Shown in pieces: positions 1 through 7,311 of a DNA stretch of 64,000 bases. Every line of letters begins with the position of its first letter. Position 1 is the first letter of the stretch. The stretch comes from Acidipropionibacterium sp. (GTDB lineage Bacteria; Actinomycetota; Actinomycetes; Propionibacteriales; Propionibacteriaceae), in contig JALCLH010000002.1 in assembly GCA_022647765.1 (NCBI GenBank), forward strand, positions 186,001-250,000, written 5' to 3'. Below the pieces are notes generated by a model. It was not told the DNA's origin and did no database searches. It worked only from the letters and a program-made list of their open reading frames with translations. The translations under genes and the position numbers were made by a program.

Positions 1-1
1 C

Positions 2-613
2 ACCGCCTACCGCATCATCAACCTGCTGGTCGGAGAGGAGTACCTGGTGCGGTTGCCCGATCTCGCCGGGTTTGCGCTGGGAGCCCGGGTCGCCAATCTC
101 ACCGGGGCGCAGGCGCCGATGCTGCCGCGGGCCGCCAAGGCGGTGCTGTCGCAGGCGCGCAACCGTACCCGGTGCTCGGTGCATCTGGCCGTCTACCCGG
201 GTGACCGGATCCAGATGCTCGACGCCGACCCGGACAATCCGCCGGCGCCGATCGACATGTACCTGAGATACCCGCAGGCGGTGGCGCTGGGAAAGGTGAT
301 GCTGGCCGATATCGAGGACTGGCGCAAGGTGCTTCCAGGGCGCATCCTGCGACCGGTCACCGATGCCACCATGACCGACGCCGGAAAGCTCGAGGAGGAG
401 CTCGACCGGGTCAGAGACGAGGGCTTTGCGATGCAGATCAACGAACTGATCAACGGCCGGGCCTGTCTCGCCCTGCCCATTCGGGACGACCAAGGAAGGC
501 TCATCGGCGGGCTGGCCGCGAGCGGGTCCACGGTGAACTGGGAGATCCGGGTCTCGGAGCTGAAGACCCTGCTCGCCGACACCACGGACCGGCTGTCGCC
601 ACTGATGGCGTGA
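2..613 (+). CDS. IclR-family transcriptional regulator, 5' end cut by window edge
   Basis: The frame is open from base 2, so the true start lies upstream. The first visible residues (TAYRIINLLVGEEYLVR) match the end of the IclR winged-helix region, followed by the usual LG-type linker. The remaining ~180 residues form an IclR effector-binding domain, including a G(R/A)CLALPIRDDQGRLIGGLAASGS segment typical of its ligand pocket. IclR proteins are dimeric repressors or activators of neighbouring catabolic genes. The amine-oxidase-like gene 100 bases downstream on the same strand is the natural target candidate, which is an inference. The effector cannot be read from sequence. Confidence 0.85.
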   Translation, partial: TAYRIINLLVGEEYLVRLPDLAGFALGARVANLTGAQAPMLPRAAKAVLSQARNRTRCSVHLAVYPGDRIQMLDADPDNPPAPIDMYLRYPQAVALGKVMLADIEDWRKVLPGRILRPVTDATMTDAGKLEEELDRVRDEGFAMQINELINGRACLALPIRDDQGRLIGGLAASGSTVNWEIRVSELKTLLADTTDRLSPLMA

Positions 614-712
614 ACCCATGGTGGTGACGATGGACCGCCGAGAACACACCCTCTGGAGGACGAGCCGACCGCAGGCCAGCGCAAGTACGGGTACGAGAGA
701 AGAGGAGTGGAC

Positions 713-1879
713 ATGATCGAGGAGAGCACGGACGTCGTCATCATCGGCCTGGGCACCATGGGATCCATGACCGCCTGGCAGCTGGCCCGCCGAGGTGTGA
801 GGACTATCGGGATCGAGGCCCGCGGGCGGGTTCACCCGCACGGCTCCTTCACCGGCGAGTCACGGCTGTTCCGCGTCGCGGCTAAGGAGGGAGCACGATA
901 CATCCCGGCGCTCATCGAGGCCCGAAAGCAGTGGGGCGAACTCGAAGAGGAATCGGGACGCCGGCTCCTGCTGCCGATCGGCGCCTTGTCGATCGGCACC
1001 CCGGACCGCCCGGAGATGGTCGCCACCCTCGAGGCGGCCGAGGAGTTCGGCCTGAACCACCGGCTGTTCACCACGCAGGAGCTGGCGAAGGCCTATCCGC
1101 AGTTCTACCTCGAGCCCGGGGACATCGGCTTCCTCGACACCGACGGCGGCGGGCTGCGCCCCGAGCTCTCCGTCTACACCGCCCTGGAGCGCGCGGAGGC
1201 GCACGGCGCCGATCTGCGCTTCCACACCCCGGTGCTCGACATCGACACGGTGCCAGGCGGGGTGGTGGTGCACACGGCCGAGGGCGCCATCCGTGCACAG
1301 CACGCGGTGGTGGCCGCCGGGTCGTGGTCCGCCCGACTCGACCCCACCCTCGGGCGGATCATCAAGGCCCGTCCGCTGCCCCTGACCTGGTTCATCCCGC
1401 AGCATCACGAACTGTTCACCCCCGATCGCCTGCCGGTGTTCATGCGGGATCTCACCACCGACGATCTCGGCGAGATCCACGTCTTCGGCGCACCGAGCCT
1501 GGACGGCTACGCGGTCAAGGTGTGCCCAACCTCAACTGTTCAGGACATCTATGCAGAGGTGGAGACGCTGCCCCACATGCTGGAGCCCGACGAGCTGACC
1601 CGGCTCGGGAAGATGGCCGTCCGGGTGATGCCGGATCTCAATCCGGAGCCGACGCACCATCAGCTCCACCACGACGGATTCACCCCCGACCACATCCCGG
1701 TGATCGACCTGTCCGCCGACGGCGCCGTCGTGACACTCGCAGGCTTCTCCGGCAACGGTTTCAAGTTCGCGCCAATCTGGGGGCAGATGGCCGCCGAGCT
1801 GGCGTTGGACGGAGAGTCCTCGCTGTACCGCGAGGAGTACTCGCTGGCGTCCGCAGTCCAACGACTCGAAGACCGATGA
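713..1879 (+). CDS. FAD-dependent oxidase of the sarcosine/N-methyl-L-tryptophan oxidase family
   Basis: An FAD-binding GLGTMGS motif (GxGxxG) sits about 15 residues from the start, and the rest is a DAO-fold oxidoreductase of about 388 aa, the usual monomeric sarcosine oxidase/SolA length. The family oxidises N-methyl amino acids to amino acid, formaldehyde and H2O2. I chose ATG 713 because GAGGAG lies about six bases upstream; a GTG at 707 is in frame. The C-terminal GNGFKFAPIWGQ block matches the substrate/FAD loop. The cysteine that binds flavin covalently in MSOX/SolA (in the C-x-Y-x-x-TPD context) is not visible here: the local sequence is HHDGFTPDHIPVID. The substrate is therefore uncertain and the flavin may be bound differently. 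The gene follows an IclR gene. Confidence 0.8.
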   Translation: MIEESTDVVIIGLGTMGSMTAWQLARRGVRTIGIEARGRVHPHGSFTGESRLFRVAAKEGARYIPALIEARKQWGELEEESGRRLLLPIGALSIGTPDRPEMVATLEAAEEFGLNHRLFTTQELAKAYPQFYLEPGDIGFLDTDGGGLRPELSVYTALERAEAHGADLRFHTPVLDIDTVPGGVVVHTAEGAIRAQHAVVAAGSWSARLDPTLGRIIKARPLPLTWFIPQHHELFTPDRLPVFMRDLTTDDLGEIHVFGAPSLDGYAVKVCPTSTVQDIYAEVETLPHMLEPDELTRLGKMAVRVMPDLNPEPTHHQLHHDGFTPDHIPVIDLSADGAVVTLAGFSGNGFKFAPIWGQMAAELALDGESSLYREEYSLASAVQRLEDR

Positions 1880-1916
1880 GGCCTCTGGTCGCAGCGAGTT
1901 CCGCGGGTGGCCGCGA

Positions 1917-1978
1917 TCAGTCCTCGGTCTGGTTGGCGGCTCGACCGAACTCCCGAGCGAGCCGCGGATCCGCGTAGG
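1917..1978 (-). pseudogene. detached 3'-end copy of the PaiB-like gene
   Basis: Read on the minus strand this gives AYADPRLAREFGRAANQTED followed by TGA. It closely resembles the last residues of the neighbouring PaiB-like gene (PYANPRLAREFGQALSQ...). At DNA level 1945-1978 and 2509-2542 match at 33 of 34 positions. No upstream part of the gene is present. It is a remnant of a duplication or of an insertion at the gene's 3' end. Confidence 0.7.
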
Positions 1979-1990
1979 CCTCGGCGCGGA

Positions 1991-2079
1991 TCCTTGTTGG
2001 CCAGCGCTCCTTTGGGGCGTCACCCCGATCCTTTGGGGATTCCGCAACAGTGACACTTCCCCCAAAGGCCATCAAAGGA
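1991..2079. repeat. direct repeat E, copy 1 (contains CCTTTGGGG palindrome)
   Basis: About 88 bases recur nearly identically at 2249-2336. Inside is an inverted repeat: CCTTTGGGG facing CCCCCAAAGG, about 20 bases apart, able to form a hairpin. No convincing gene lies in 1980-2477. This is non-coding repeat sequence between the oxidase and the PaiB-like gene. Confidence 0.8.
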
Positions 2080-2248
2080 CCACCTCCCTCGTCTCACACT
2101 TGGACGACTCCACTGAACCCATCTGAGCTCGACCAAACGGCTACGGCCAGTTGCCTCCTCGCGCTGGACCGGCTTGCTCCAAAGCCCGCCGTCAACCGCA
2201 CCGCGACACAGTCATCGGCCGTCGGCGCGCGATGGAAGGGCACACGCC

Positions 2249-2336
2249 TCCTTGTTGGCCAGCGCTCCTTTGGGGCGTCATCCCGATCCTTTGGGGATTC
2301 CGCAACAGTGACACTTCCCCCAAAGGCGATCAAAGA
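2249..2336. repeat. direct repeat E, copy 2
   Basis: Second copy of the 1991-2079 element in the same orientation, 258 bases away, with a few substitutions at the right edge. It retains both arms of the CCTTTGGGG/CCCCCAAAGG hairpin. Confidence 0.8.
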
Positions 2337-2477
2337 CCGGCAAGAGGCGATGTCGCACCACCACAGCCCAATGGGCGTATGTCGAGGCGAGCCCCTCGCC
2401 GCTCGAGTACGCATCTCCCGAAGACGCCGGAGCCGTCGCACTCGCCGACGTGCTGCAGGCGCTGACGGAGGACAATC

Positions 2478-3100
2478 TCACCGACCGGTGACCTGGGAAA
2501 GCGCCTGCCCGAACTCCCGAGCGAGCCGCGGATTCGCGTAGGGGCCGTTGCCACGAAGCTCCTCCAGAATGCGCTGCCGCACGGCCGGCGGCTTGTTCTG
2601 GCTGAGCTTGGCCCTCGCCGTCCAGGAGGACACCGCCATCCGGATTCCGGTGGTGCCGCGCGCCGCCGTCCGGACCGTCTCCGGGTCCGCGATGAGGGAT
2701 CTCGGATTCTCGACCGGAGCCTCGAACTGCGCCACCATCCGCTGGAGCACAGCGAAGTTCTCCTCGTCGGAGACGGTCTCGGGCACACCGCGCAACTGCA
2801 CCGTGACGAAGTCCCAGGTCGGGATGGTCTGCCCCTCGGGATACCAGCTGGGCGAGATGTAGCCGTTCGGACCGTGGACGATGACGAGCATCTCGTGCCG
2901 GCCGATCTCGAACTCCTCGACGTCGGGACCGCAGAAGTGGCTGTACAGCGTGAAGCTCTCGCCGTCGCGGTCCAGCAGCACCGGATACTGAGTCATCCGC
3001 AGACCGCCGGGGGGTCCGAGACGAAGGTGGCCCACGGCGTCTCCCTCACGATCCTCAGCACGGCGTCCGGATCGTCGAGAGCATATGCACGGGTTCCCAT
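2478..3100 (-). pseudogene. PaiB-like FMN-binding negative transcriptional regulator, frameshifted
   Basis: The C-terminal ~170 residues carry PaiB-family blocks: a lost-in-frame TFVSDPP strand, LLDRDG, EMLVIVHGPNGYISPSWY, PTWDFVTVQLRG and KLSQNKP. This split-barrel flavoprotein family includes B. subtilis PaiB, a regulator of sporulation and protease genes. The N-terminus (MGTRAYALDDPDAVLRIV...) is in another frame. The frames meet at a run of six C on the minus strand (G6 at about 3008-3013); seven would restore a ~207-aa protein, the family length. I took ATG 3100 as start. Either a real null allele, a slippage-prone tract, or a sequencing error. Confidence 0.75.
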
Positions 3101-3149
3101 GGGGCGATGATAGATACGCCCCACGGCAACTCGAGACGAAGGAGTGCAG

Positions 3150-3446
3150 ATGAGACTCGTTCTGTGGATCGTGATCATCGCCGCGGGGTTGTTCCTCCTC
3201 GATCGGCTGCTTCGGTGGATGGAGCGCCGAGGCTGGATCTACTACCGCATCCGGAGAGGATCGGCGGGGACCGCGCTGGGGCCCGTGATGGACGTCTTCC
3301 ACCCGACCCGCGAGTACACGGTCGTCGAACAGCAGAGGCAGCGCGTCGTCCGTGCGGAATCGCAGAATGGGGAGGACGAGCGGCCCGGCGTCAGGGAGAC
3401 CACCGACGTCGATGACGATCCCCAACTCCCACCTGCGAAACTGTAA
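3150..3446 (+). CDS. small single-pass membrane protein (DUF6191-like)
   Basis: Encodes 98 residues. Residues 2-20 (RLVLWIVIIAAGLFLLDRLL) form one hydrophobic segment, followed by a basic WMERRGWIYYR stretch and a polar acidic tail. GAAGGAG about six bases upstream selects ATG 3150. The layout resembles actinobacterial DUF6191 proteins of unknown function. Its stop codon lies inside the first of three phased repeats that precede the next gene, so the two genes are packed with a regulatory array between them. Confidence 0.6.
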   Translation: MRLVLWIVIIAAGLFLLDRLLRWMERRGWIYYRIRRGSAGTALGPVMDVFHPTREYTVVEQQRQRVVRAESQNGEDERPGVRETTDVDDDPQLPPAKL

Positions 3447-3493
3447 GATCTTCGCCTGCGAAACTGTAAGGTTTACAGCTGCGAAACTGTAAA
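3433..3493. promoter_or_regulatory. three phased direct repeats CTGCGAAACTGTAA, 23-base period
   Basis: The 14-mer CTGCGAAACTGTAA begins at 3433, 3456 and 3479, exactly 23 bases apart (about two helical turns), ending nine bases before the ATPase start. The last copy is preceded by TTTACAG, forming an inverted pair with its own CTGTAAA. The spacing suits cooperative binding of one protein on one DNA face. It also leaves little room for an ordinary ribosome-binding site. Confidence 0.7.
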
Positions 3494-3501
3494 GTCAGAG
3501 T

Positions 3502-4764
3502 ATGGCTGCTGTCCCCTACCGCCGCCGAGTACTGGACCAAGAGCTCGACGAACTCCTGTCCGCGCTCCCCGCCCTCTCGCTCGAAGGCATCAAAGGCGTC
3601 GGCAAGACCACGACAGCCCGCGCCCGGGCGCGAACCGTGCGGCACCTCGACGACCCCGACGTCCGGGAGCTGCTGCGCGCCGACAGCCAGCGCACCGTCA
3701 CCGGCGACGCACCCATCCTCCTCGACGAATGGACAGAATGGCCCCAGTCCTGGGACCTGGTACGACACGCAGTCGACGATGGAGCAGGCCCCGGAACATT
3801 CCTTCTCACCGGCTCGGCAACCCCGGTAGCCCGAATCCACTCCGGCGCCGGGCGCATCATCCCGCTTCGCATGAGGCCGATGACCCTGCCAGAGCGCGGC
3901 GTCACCGACCCGACAGTCAGCCTCGCCGACCTCCTCACCGGAACCACAACTGTCGGCGGCGACACCGACCTGGGACTCGACGACCTCATCGAGCTGATCT
4001 GCCACTCGGGCCTACCCGGAGCACCGCAGACCGGCGGATGGCGCGCCACACAAGCCTTCCTGGATGGATATCTCGCACGCCTGTTCGACCATGAGGTCGA
4101 TACGGTCGGAGCAGGCCGACGCCACAGCGTCCTCATCCGGCAATGGGCGACCGCATACGCGGCGGCCACCGCCACCACCGCAACTTACGAGAAACTGCGG
4201 GACGCCGCATCCCCGGGAGAGGCCGACAAGCCGGCCCGCGCCACCGCCGCCGGCTACCGCGAACTCCTGACCCGGCTGTGGTTTCTCGACCCCCTCGAAG
4301 CCTGGCTGCCCACCGGATCACCGCTGAGCCGCATCGGACAAGCACCCAAGCACTTCCTGACCGACCCCGCCTTCGCCGCCCGTCTGCTCAGACTCACTCC
4401 GGACCGACTCCACAAGGAGGCTGAGCGCCACGCCGCGGTGATCGGTCAGCTGTGGGAATCCCTGGTGGCCATGAGCATTCGCGTGTTCGCGCAACCCCAG
4501 ATGGCCGATGTGCGGCATCTGCGCACCCAGGGCGGCGAGCACGAGATCGACCTCATCGTCGAAGGCGACGACGGCCGGATCGTGGCTGCCGAGGTCAAAC
4601 TCCAGACTCCGGTGGAGGCGCGAGAGGTCCGCCACCTCATGTGGCTTCGTGAGCGCCTCGGCGACGACCGCATCGCCTCACTGGTCGTCATCACCGCCGG
4701 CCAGCACGCCTACACCAGACCCGACGGCATCCACATCGTCCCACTGGCATTGCTCGGTCCATGA
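3502..4764 (+). CDS. ATP-binding protein, AAA/DUF4143 family with C-terminal nuclease-like fold
   Basis: A 420-residue protein. It has a Walker A motif near residue 30 (GIKGVGKTTTA), a Walker B-like strand near residue 73 (PILLDEWTEWP) and a sensor-type LLTGSATP, typical of the archaeal-type ATPase superfamily fused to DUF4143. The C-terminal GGEHEIDLIVEGDDGRIVAAEVK matches the D...ExK pattern of restriction-endonuclease-like DUF4143 domains. The biological role of the family is unknown. It stands alone behind a three-repeat operator-like array at the head of a toxin-antitoxin-rich stretch. Confidence 0.8.
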   Translation: MAAVPYRRRVLDQELDELLSALPALSLEGIKGVGKTTTARARARTVRHLDDPDVRELLRADSQRTVTGDAPILLDEWTEWPQSWDLVRHAVDDGAGPGTFLLTGSATPVARIHSGAGRIIPLRMRPMTLPERGVTDPTVSLADLLTGTTTVGGDTDLGLDDLIELICHSGLPGAPQTGGWRATQAFLDGYLARLFDHEVDTVGAGRRHSVLIRQWATAYAAATATTATYEKLRDAASPGEADKPARATAAGYRELLTRLWFLDPLEAWLPTGSPLSRIGQAPKHFLTDPAFAARLLRLTPDRLHKEAERHAAVIGQLWESLVAMSIRVFAQPQMADVRHLRTQGGEHEIDLIVEGDDGRIVAAEVKLQTPVEAREVRHLMWLRERLGDDRIASLVVITAGQHAYTRPDGIHIVPLALLGP

Positions 4765-4773
4765 TGTGCGCGC

Positions 4774-4843
4774 CACTCGCCAAAGTGCCCCTTCTCGGCA
4801 TCGCCTGCGCTCCACCGCGCCTTCGGCGAGTGAAATGTTCACC
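4774..4843. repeat. REP-like palindrome, copy 1
   Basis: Right arm GCGCCTTCGGCGAGTGAAAT continuing TGTTCACC; decayed left arm CACTCGCC at 4774. The same arm recurs at 6494, 7279, 39276 and 40295. It lies between the convergent ends of the ATPase and AbiEi-like genes. Confidence 0.75.
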
Positions 4844-4913
4844 CTCCATCAGCCGCGGCCGCCCCACGACACCACCAGAGCACACCTCCGGAGCGCTCTT
4901 GGAACCGGTCGAC

Positions 4914-5558
4914 TCATTGAGCATCTCCCATCTCGCGCGCCACCCGCCGCACCTCGGCATTGACCCGAGGCGCAGCAGCAACAAGACCGCGAAAATCCGC
5001 CACGTCCACCTGGCCCGCCATCGCAGCCACAGCATCACGCGCCACCTCGGGCCCACCCCCCTGACCAGGCCTCATCACCAGGTCGAACAACGTCTGCGCC
5101 GGCGTCGTGACAAGACCCGGCCCCAACTCCGTCTCACCGAGCACCGCCTCCATGGCGTCCAACCCCCGAGTCGCGAAATGAACCGTCCCCACCACGGTCC
5201 GCACCGGGTGCAGACCGGCCTTCTGCACCGCCACAACCGTGTCCCCGATCGCCCGCGGAATCGCACCCCAGAACCGGGCAGCCCCCACACCCATCAGAAC
5301 CGCCTGCCGCTCACCCCGCCGAGCACTCGCAATCGCCAGGCCGGCAGCCTCCAGCCCCGGCCTCCACTCACGCCCATCACGACCGGGCGGAGGAGCGGTG
5401 TACACCCCATGGGCGATCCGGGTGAGCAGACCATCGTCGGCCAGACCGTCGAGCACCCGCCACACGTTGGTACCCATGTGCCTGACATCCTGATACCGCA
5501 CGGTCCGCAGCGGCGCCGCCTCGACCGCCCGCAGCAATTTCATCGGACCCGTGACCAT
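4914..5558 (-). CDS. AbiEi-like type IV antitoxin / transcriptional regulator (orphan)
   Basis: About 214 residues. The N-terminus is a winged helix (YQDVRHMGTNVWRVLDGLADDGLLTRIAHGVYTAPP) as in AbiEi antitoxins, followed by the AbiEi C-terminal core (AVLMGVGAARFWGAIPRAI... TRGLDAMEAVLGE...PAQTLFDLVMRPG). AbiEi represses its own promoter and neutralises the AbiEii nucleotidyltransferase toxin. No AbiEii follows: the next base downstream is repeat sequence and the opposing ATPase. A GGAAGGGG site six bases upstream favours ATG 5558 over TTG 5561. It is an orphan antitoxin or a stand-alone regulator. Confidence 0.75.
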   Translation of the reverse strand: MVTGPMKLLRAVEAAPLRTVRYQDVRHMGTNVWRVLDGLADDGLLTRIAHGVYTAPPPGRDGREWRPGLEAAGLAIASARRGERQAVLMGVGAARFWGAIPRAIGDTVVAVQKAGLHPVRTVVGTVHFATRGLDAMEAVLGETELGPGLVTTPAQTLFDLVMRPGQGGGPEVARDAVAAMAGQVDVADFRGLVAAAPRVNAEVRRVAREMGDAQ

Positions 5559-5575
5559 CAATCACCCCTTCCACT

Positions 5576-5610
5576 AAGCACCAGTATACAGTTTTTGTAT
5601 GTTGGTGCTT
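5576..5610. promoter_or_regulatory. inverted-repeat operator upstream of the AbiEi-like gene
   Basis: Arms AAGCACCA and TGGTGCTT are perfect and enclose a second, imperfect pair (GTATACA / TGTATGT). The 35-base element begins 18 bases upstream of the AbiEi start codon. AbiEi proteins are known to autorepress through inverted repeats. Confidence 0.65.
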
Positions 5611-5698
5611 TGATGATGCCGATGCAGAGTGGACATGTCGCTTACTGAACAGCCCCGCGACAGCCCGTGCAGCACGGGTGCGGTGTCACACTGGTTGT

Positions 5699-5752
5699 AT
5701 GGCGAACCTGACGATCACGGTGGACGACGACACCGAAAATGCCTCCCTGTAA
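5699..5752 (+). pseudogene. truncated ribbon-helix-helix antitoxin remnant
   Basis: ATG-initiated 17-residue frame MANLTITVDDDTENASL. The first twelve residues match the start of the common M-x-N-LTITVDDxTL antitoxin family, then it stops. No PIN toxin or other partner follows. It is a probable relic of a deleted module. The rest of 5611-5825 holds only a CCCGTGC-A-GCACGGG hairpin (5664-5678) and the next promoter. Confidence 0.5.
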
Positions 5753-5825
5753 GGGGGTGTTCCCCTCGTCAGTCGCTCCTGGCAGACCTCAGCTGACCTC
5801 AGCCCTCCCAGCGTAAACTAACTGC

Positions 5826-6095
5826 ATGAACTCATCCTTGACTGAGGTGCTGGACGCCGCGCGAGCGCTCTCACGCTCCGAGCGCGCCGAGGTCGCCCAT
5901 GAACTCATCGCCACGCTGGAAACCACCAATGAACGTGATGAAGCCCGTTATGCCGTTCTTCGCACAGCAGTGGATAAGGGCGTCTCTAGTCTCGATGCCG
6001 GAAAAGGAGTTGAGCTCTCTGTTGACGAGCTTGATGACTACTTGCGTGAGCGTGCTCAATTGGCAACTGAACGCGCAGCAGCGAAAAGCGCGTGA
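5826..6095 (+). CDS. addiction-module component antitoxin
   Basis: An 89-residue, acidic, mostly helical protein (TEVLDAARALSRSERAEVAHELIATLE) typical of the putative addiction-module component family paired with ParE/RelE toxins. A conserved SLDAGKGVELSVDELDDYLRER tail probably binds the toxin. Its last codons overlap the toxin's GTG by four bases (GTGA), giving translational coupling. Autoregulation by the TA complex is expected but no clear operator was identified. Confidence 0.75.
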   Translation: MNSSLTEVLDAARALSRSERAEVAHELIATLETTNERDEARYAVLRTAVDKGVSSLDAGKGVELSVDELDDYLRERAQLATERAAAKSA

Positions 6096-6448
6096 CATAC
6101 CGCCTGAAGCTCGGCGTAGAGGCCGAGGCTGACATTGACGACATCCTCGAGTGGTCATTTTCTCATTTCGGCGAGTCTGTCAGCGACGGTTACCGCGCAC
6201 TCGTCCTCGCAACTCTCGCGCACATCGCTCGTGACCCCGAACTGCCCGGATCACACGAACGCAACGACCTCGGACAAGGCATGCGCACGGTGCACCTGAG
6301 AACCTGCCGCAACGAGGTCAGCCCAGCAGAGCGACGCATCGCCAGCCCCCGCCATTTCATGATCTACCGGAAGATTGGCGGAGTTGTGCAAGTAGTTCGC
6401 CTGTTGCACGAGGCAATGGACATTTCCGCTCAGCACATCCCCAAATAA
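6092..6448 (+). CDS. ParE/RelE-superfamily toxin
   Basis: 118 residues beginning YRLKLGVEAEADIDDILEW, the ParE N-terminal strand-helix pattern. It has a basic middle (RTVHLRTCRNEV) and a C-terminal RHFMIYRKIGGVVQVVRLLHEAMD strand pair, both characteristic of the fold. ParE proteins inhibit gyrase and RelE proteins cleave mRNA; sequence alone does not decide which. It starts with GTG and overlaps the antitoxin by four bases. A palindromic-repeat half-element follows at 6468. Confidence 0.8.
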   Translation: MTYRLKLGVEAEADIDDILEWSFSHFGESVSDGYRALVLATLAHIARDPELPGSHERNDLGQGMRTVHLRTCRNEVSPAERRIASPRHFMIYRKIGGVVQVVRLLHEAMDISAQHIPK

Positions 6449-6467
6449 GCCAGGGTGCCACCGATCG

Positions 6468-6520
6468 CATCGGCATAGCCGGCGCTCGACCGGGCCTTCG
6501 GCGAGTGAAATGTTCACCCC
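6468..6520. repeat. REP-like palindrome, copy 2 (right half only)
   Basis: Contains the conserved right arm GCCTTCGGCGAGTGAAATGT TCACCCC at 6494-6520 plus the loop-like CATCGGCATAGCCGGCGCTC. The left arm is missing. It separates the ParE module from the next, convergent TA module. Confidence 0.7.
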
Positions 6521-6570
6521 ATCAGGCGTACAAAGCGTCAGCGCTCCACCACCAGACCGCTGATCCCAGG

Positions 6571-6840
6571 TCAGAGTGAATCGATGAGATCACGCATAAG
6601 CTGTGAAACCGTGATGTGCCGATGGGCAGCCTCGGCATCCAACTTCGCCCGCCGTTGAGCATCCAGGCGCAGCGTGAAGGGACGGGCACGCTCGCCCACC
6701 GTGATCGGCCGCCCCATGACGACCGGGCCGATGTGCCCACCAGCCCACGGAACCCCGGCCTCGTCGGCAGCCGCCCAGCGTTCGATGTCGTCATCGGTGA
6801 ACGTCGTCCCGCCCGCCGCGGTGTAGGTCTTCTCGGCCAT
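6571..6840 (-). CDS. ribbon-helix-helix antitoxin
   Basis: 89 residues. The C-terminus RPFTLRLDAQRRAKLDAEAAHRHITVSQLMRDLID is a ribbon-helix-helix (CopG-type) DNA-binding unit. The N-terminus (TFTDDDIERWAAADEAG) is the usual toxin-contacting extension. ATG 6840 is preferred because GGGAGG sits five bases upstream. It follows the toxin-like gene with only two bases between the TAG and the ATG. Order is toxin first, antitoxin second. Confidence 0.75.
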   Translation of the reverse strand: MAEKTYTAAGGTTFTDDDIERWAAADEAGVPWAGGHIGPVVMGRPITVGERARPFTLRLDAQRRAKLDAEAAHRHITVSQLMRDLIDSL

Positions 6841-6842
6841 CA

Positions 6843-7103
6843 CTACCTCCCCAATCCCAGCTCAGCCAGCACACCCTTGGTTGCGGGCATGCAATGAAAG
6901 ATCAACCAGCTCCTCGGTGGTTCCTCCACCGCGATGAACTGCAACAGCCGGCCCTGCTCGTCAAGGCCAACCCCGACCCACTGCGGCGGATCGGTTCTGG
7001 CCCTCAGACGGGACCGAATCGTGGACTCGAACGCTGCCGCCGCATCCTCATCGGTGATCGAGGAGTGACGCTCATGGACCCGCGGATGGACCACGACCCG
7101 CAT
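6843..7103 (-). CDS. putative type II toxin partner of the RHH antitoxin
   Basis: 86 residues starting MRVVVHPRVHERHSSITDEDAAAAF. ATG 7103 is chosen for the GGGAGG four bases upstream; longer in-frame starts exist up to 7166. The pattern of an early conserved His/Arg pair, central strands (QWVGVGLDEQGRLLQFIAVE) and a short helical end recalls small RelE/BrnT-like RNases. I do not recognise a named family. Its role is inferred from size, order and the tightly coupled RHH gene. Confidence 0.55.
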   Translation of the reverse strand: MRVVVHPRVHERHSSITDEDAAAAFESTIRSRLRARTDPPQWVGVGLDEQGRLLQFIAVEEPPRSWLIFHCMPATKGVLAELGLGR

Positions 7104-7229
7104 CGCACCTCCCGACATTCGTACTGCTGGTTCCAGTGTAATACGGATATCCAGTTCTGTAGGCATAGCACTCGTGCCCGGGGCGGCGACCCGAAGCCAC
7201 GGAGTCCGTGGCGGAAGAGATGAGGTGAG

Positions 7230-7304
7230 TTTTTCACTCGCGTAAGGGACCCCTTCGGCATCGACCGCGCTCGGCCGGCCTTACGCGAGTGAAATGTTCA
7301 TCCC
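7230..7304. repeat. REP-like palindrome, copy 3
   Basis: Nearly perfect arms TTTTCACTCGCGTAAGG and CCTTACGCGAGTGAAA, with loop TCGGCATCGACCGCGCTCGG, shared with copies 1 and 2. It sits just past the fhs stop codon and could also act as a terminator for fhs. Confidence 0.8.
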
Positions 7305-7311
7305 CATCAGA

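Noticed and set aside
3433..3493. CRISPR-like array
   Set aside because: Three 14-base units with 9-base spacers are too short, and there are no cas genes.
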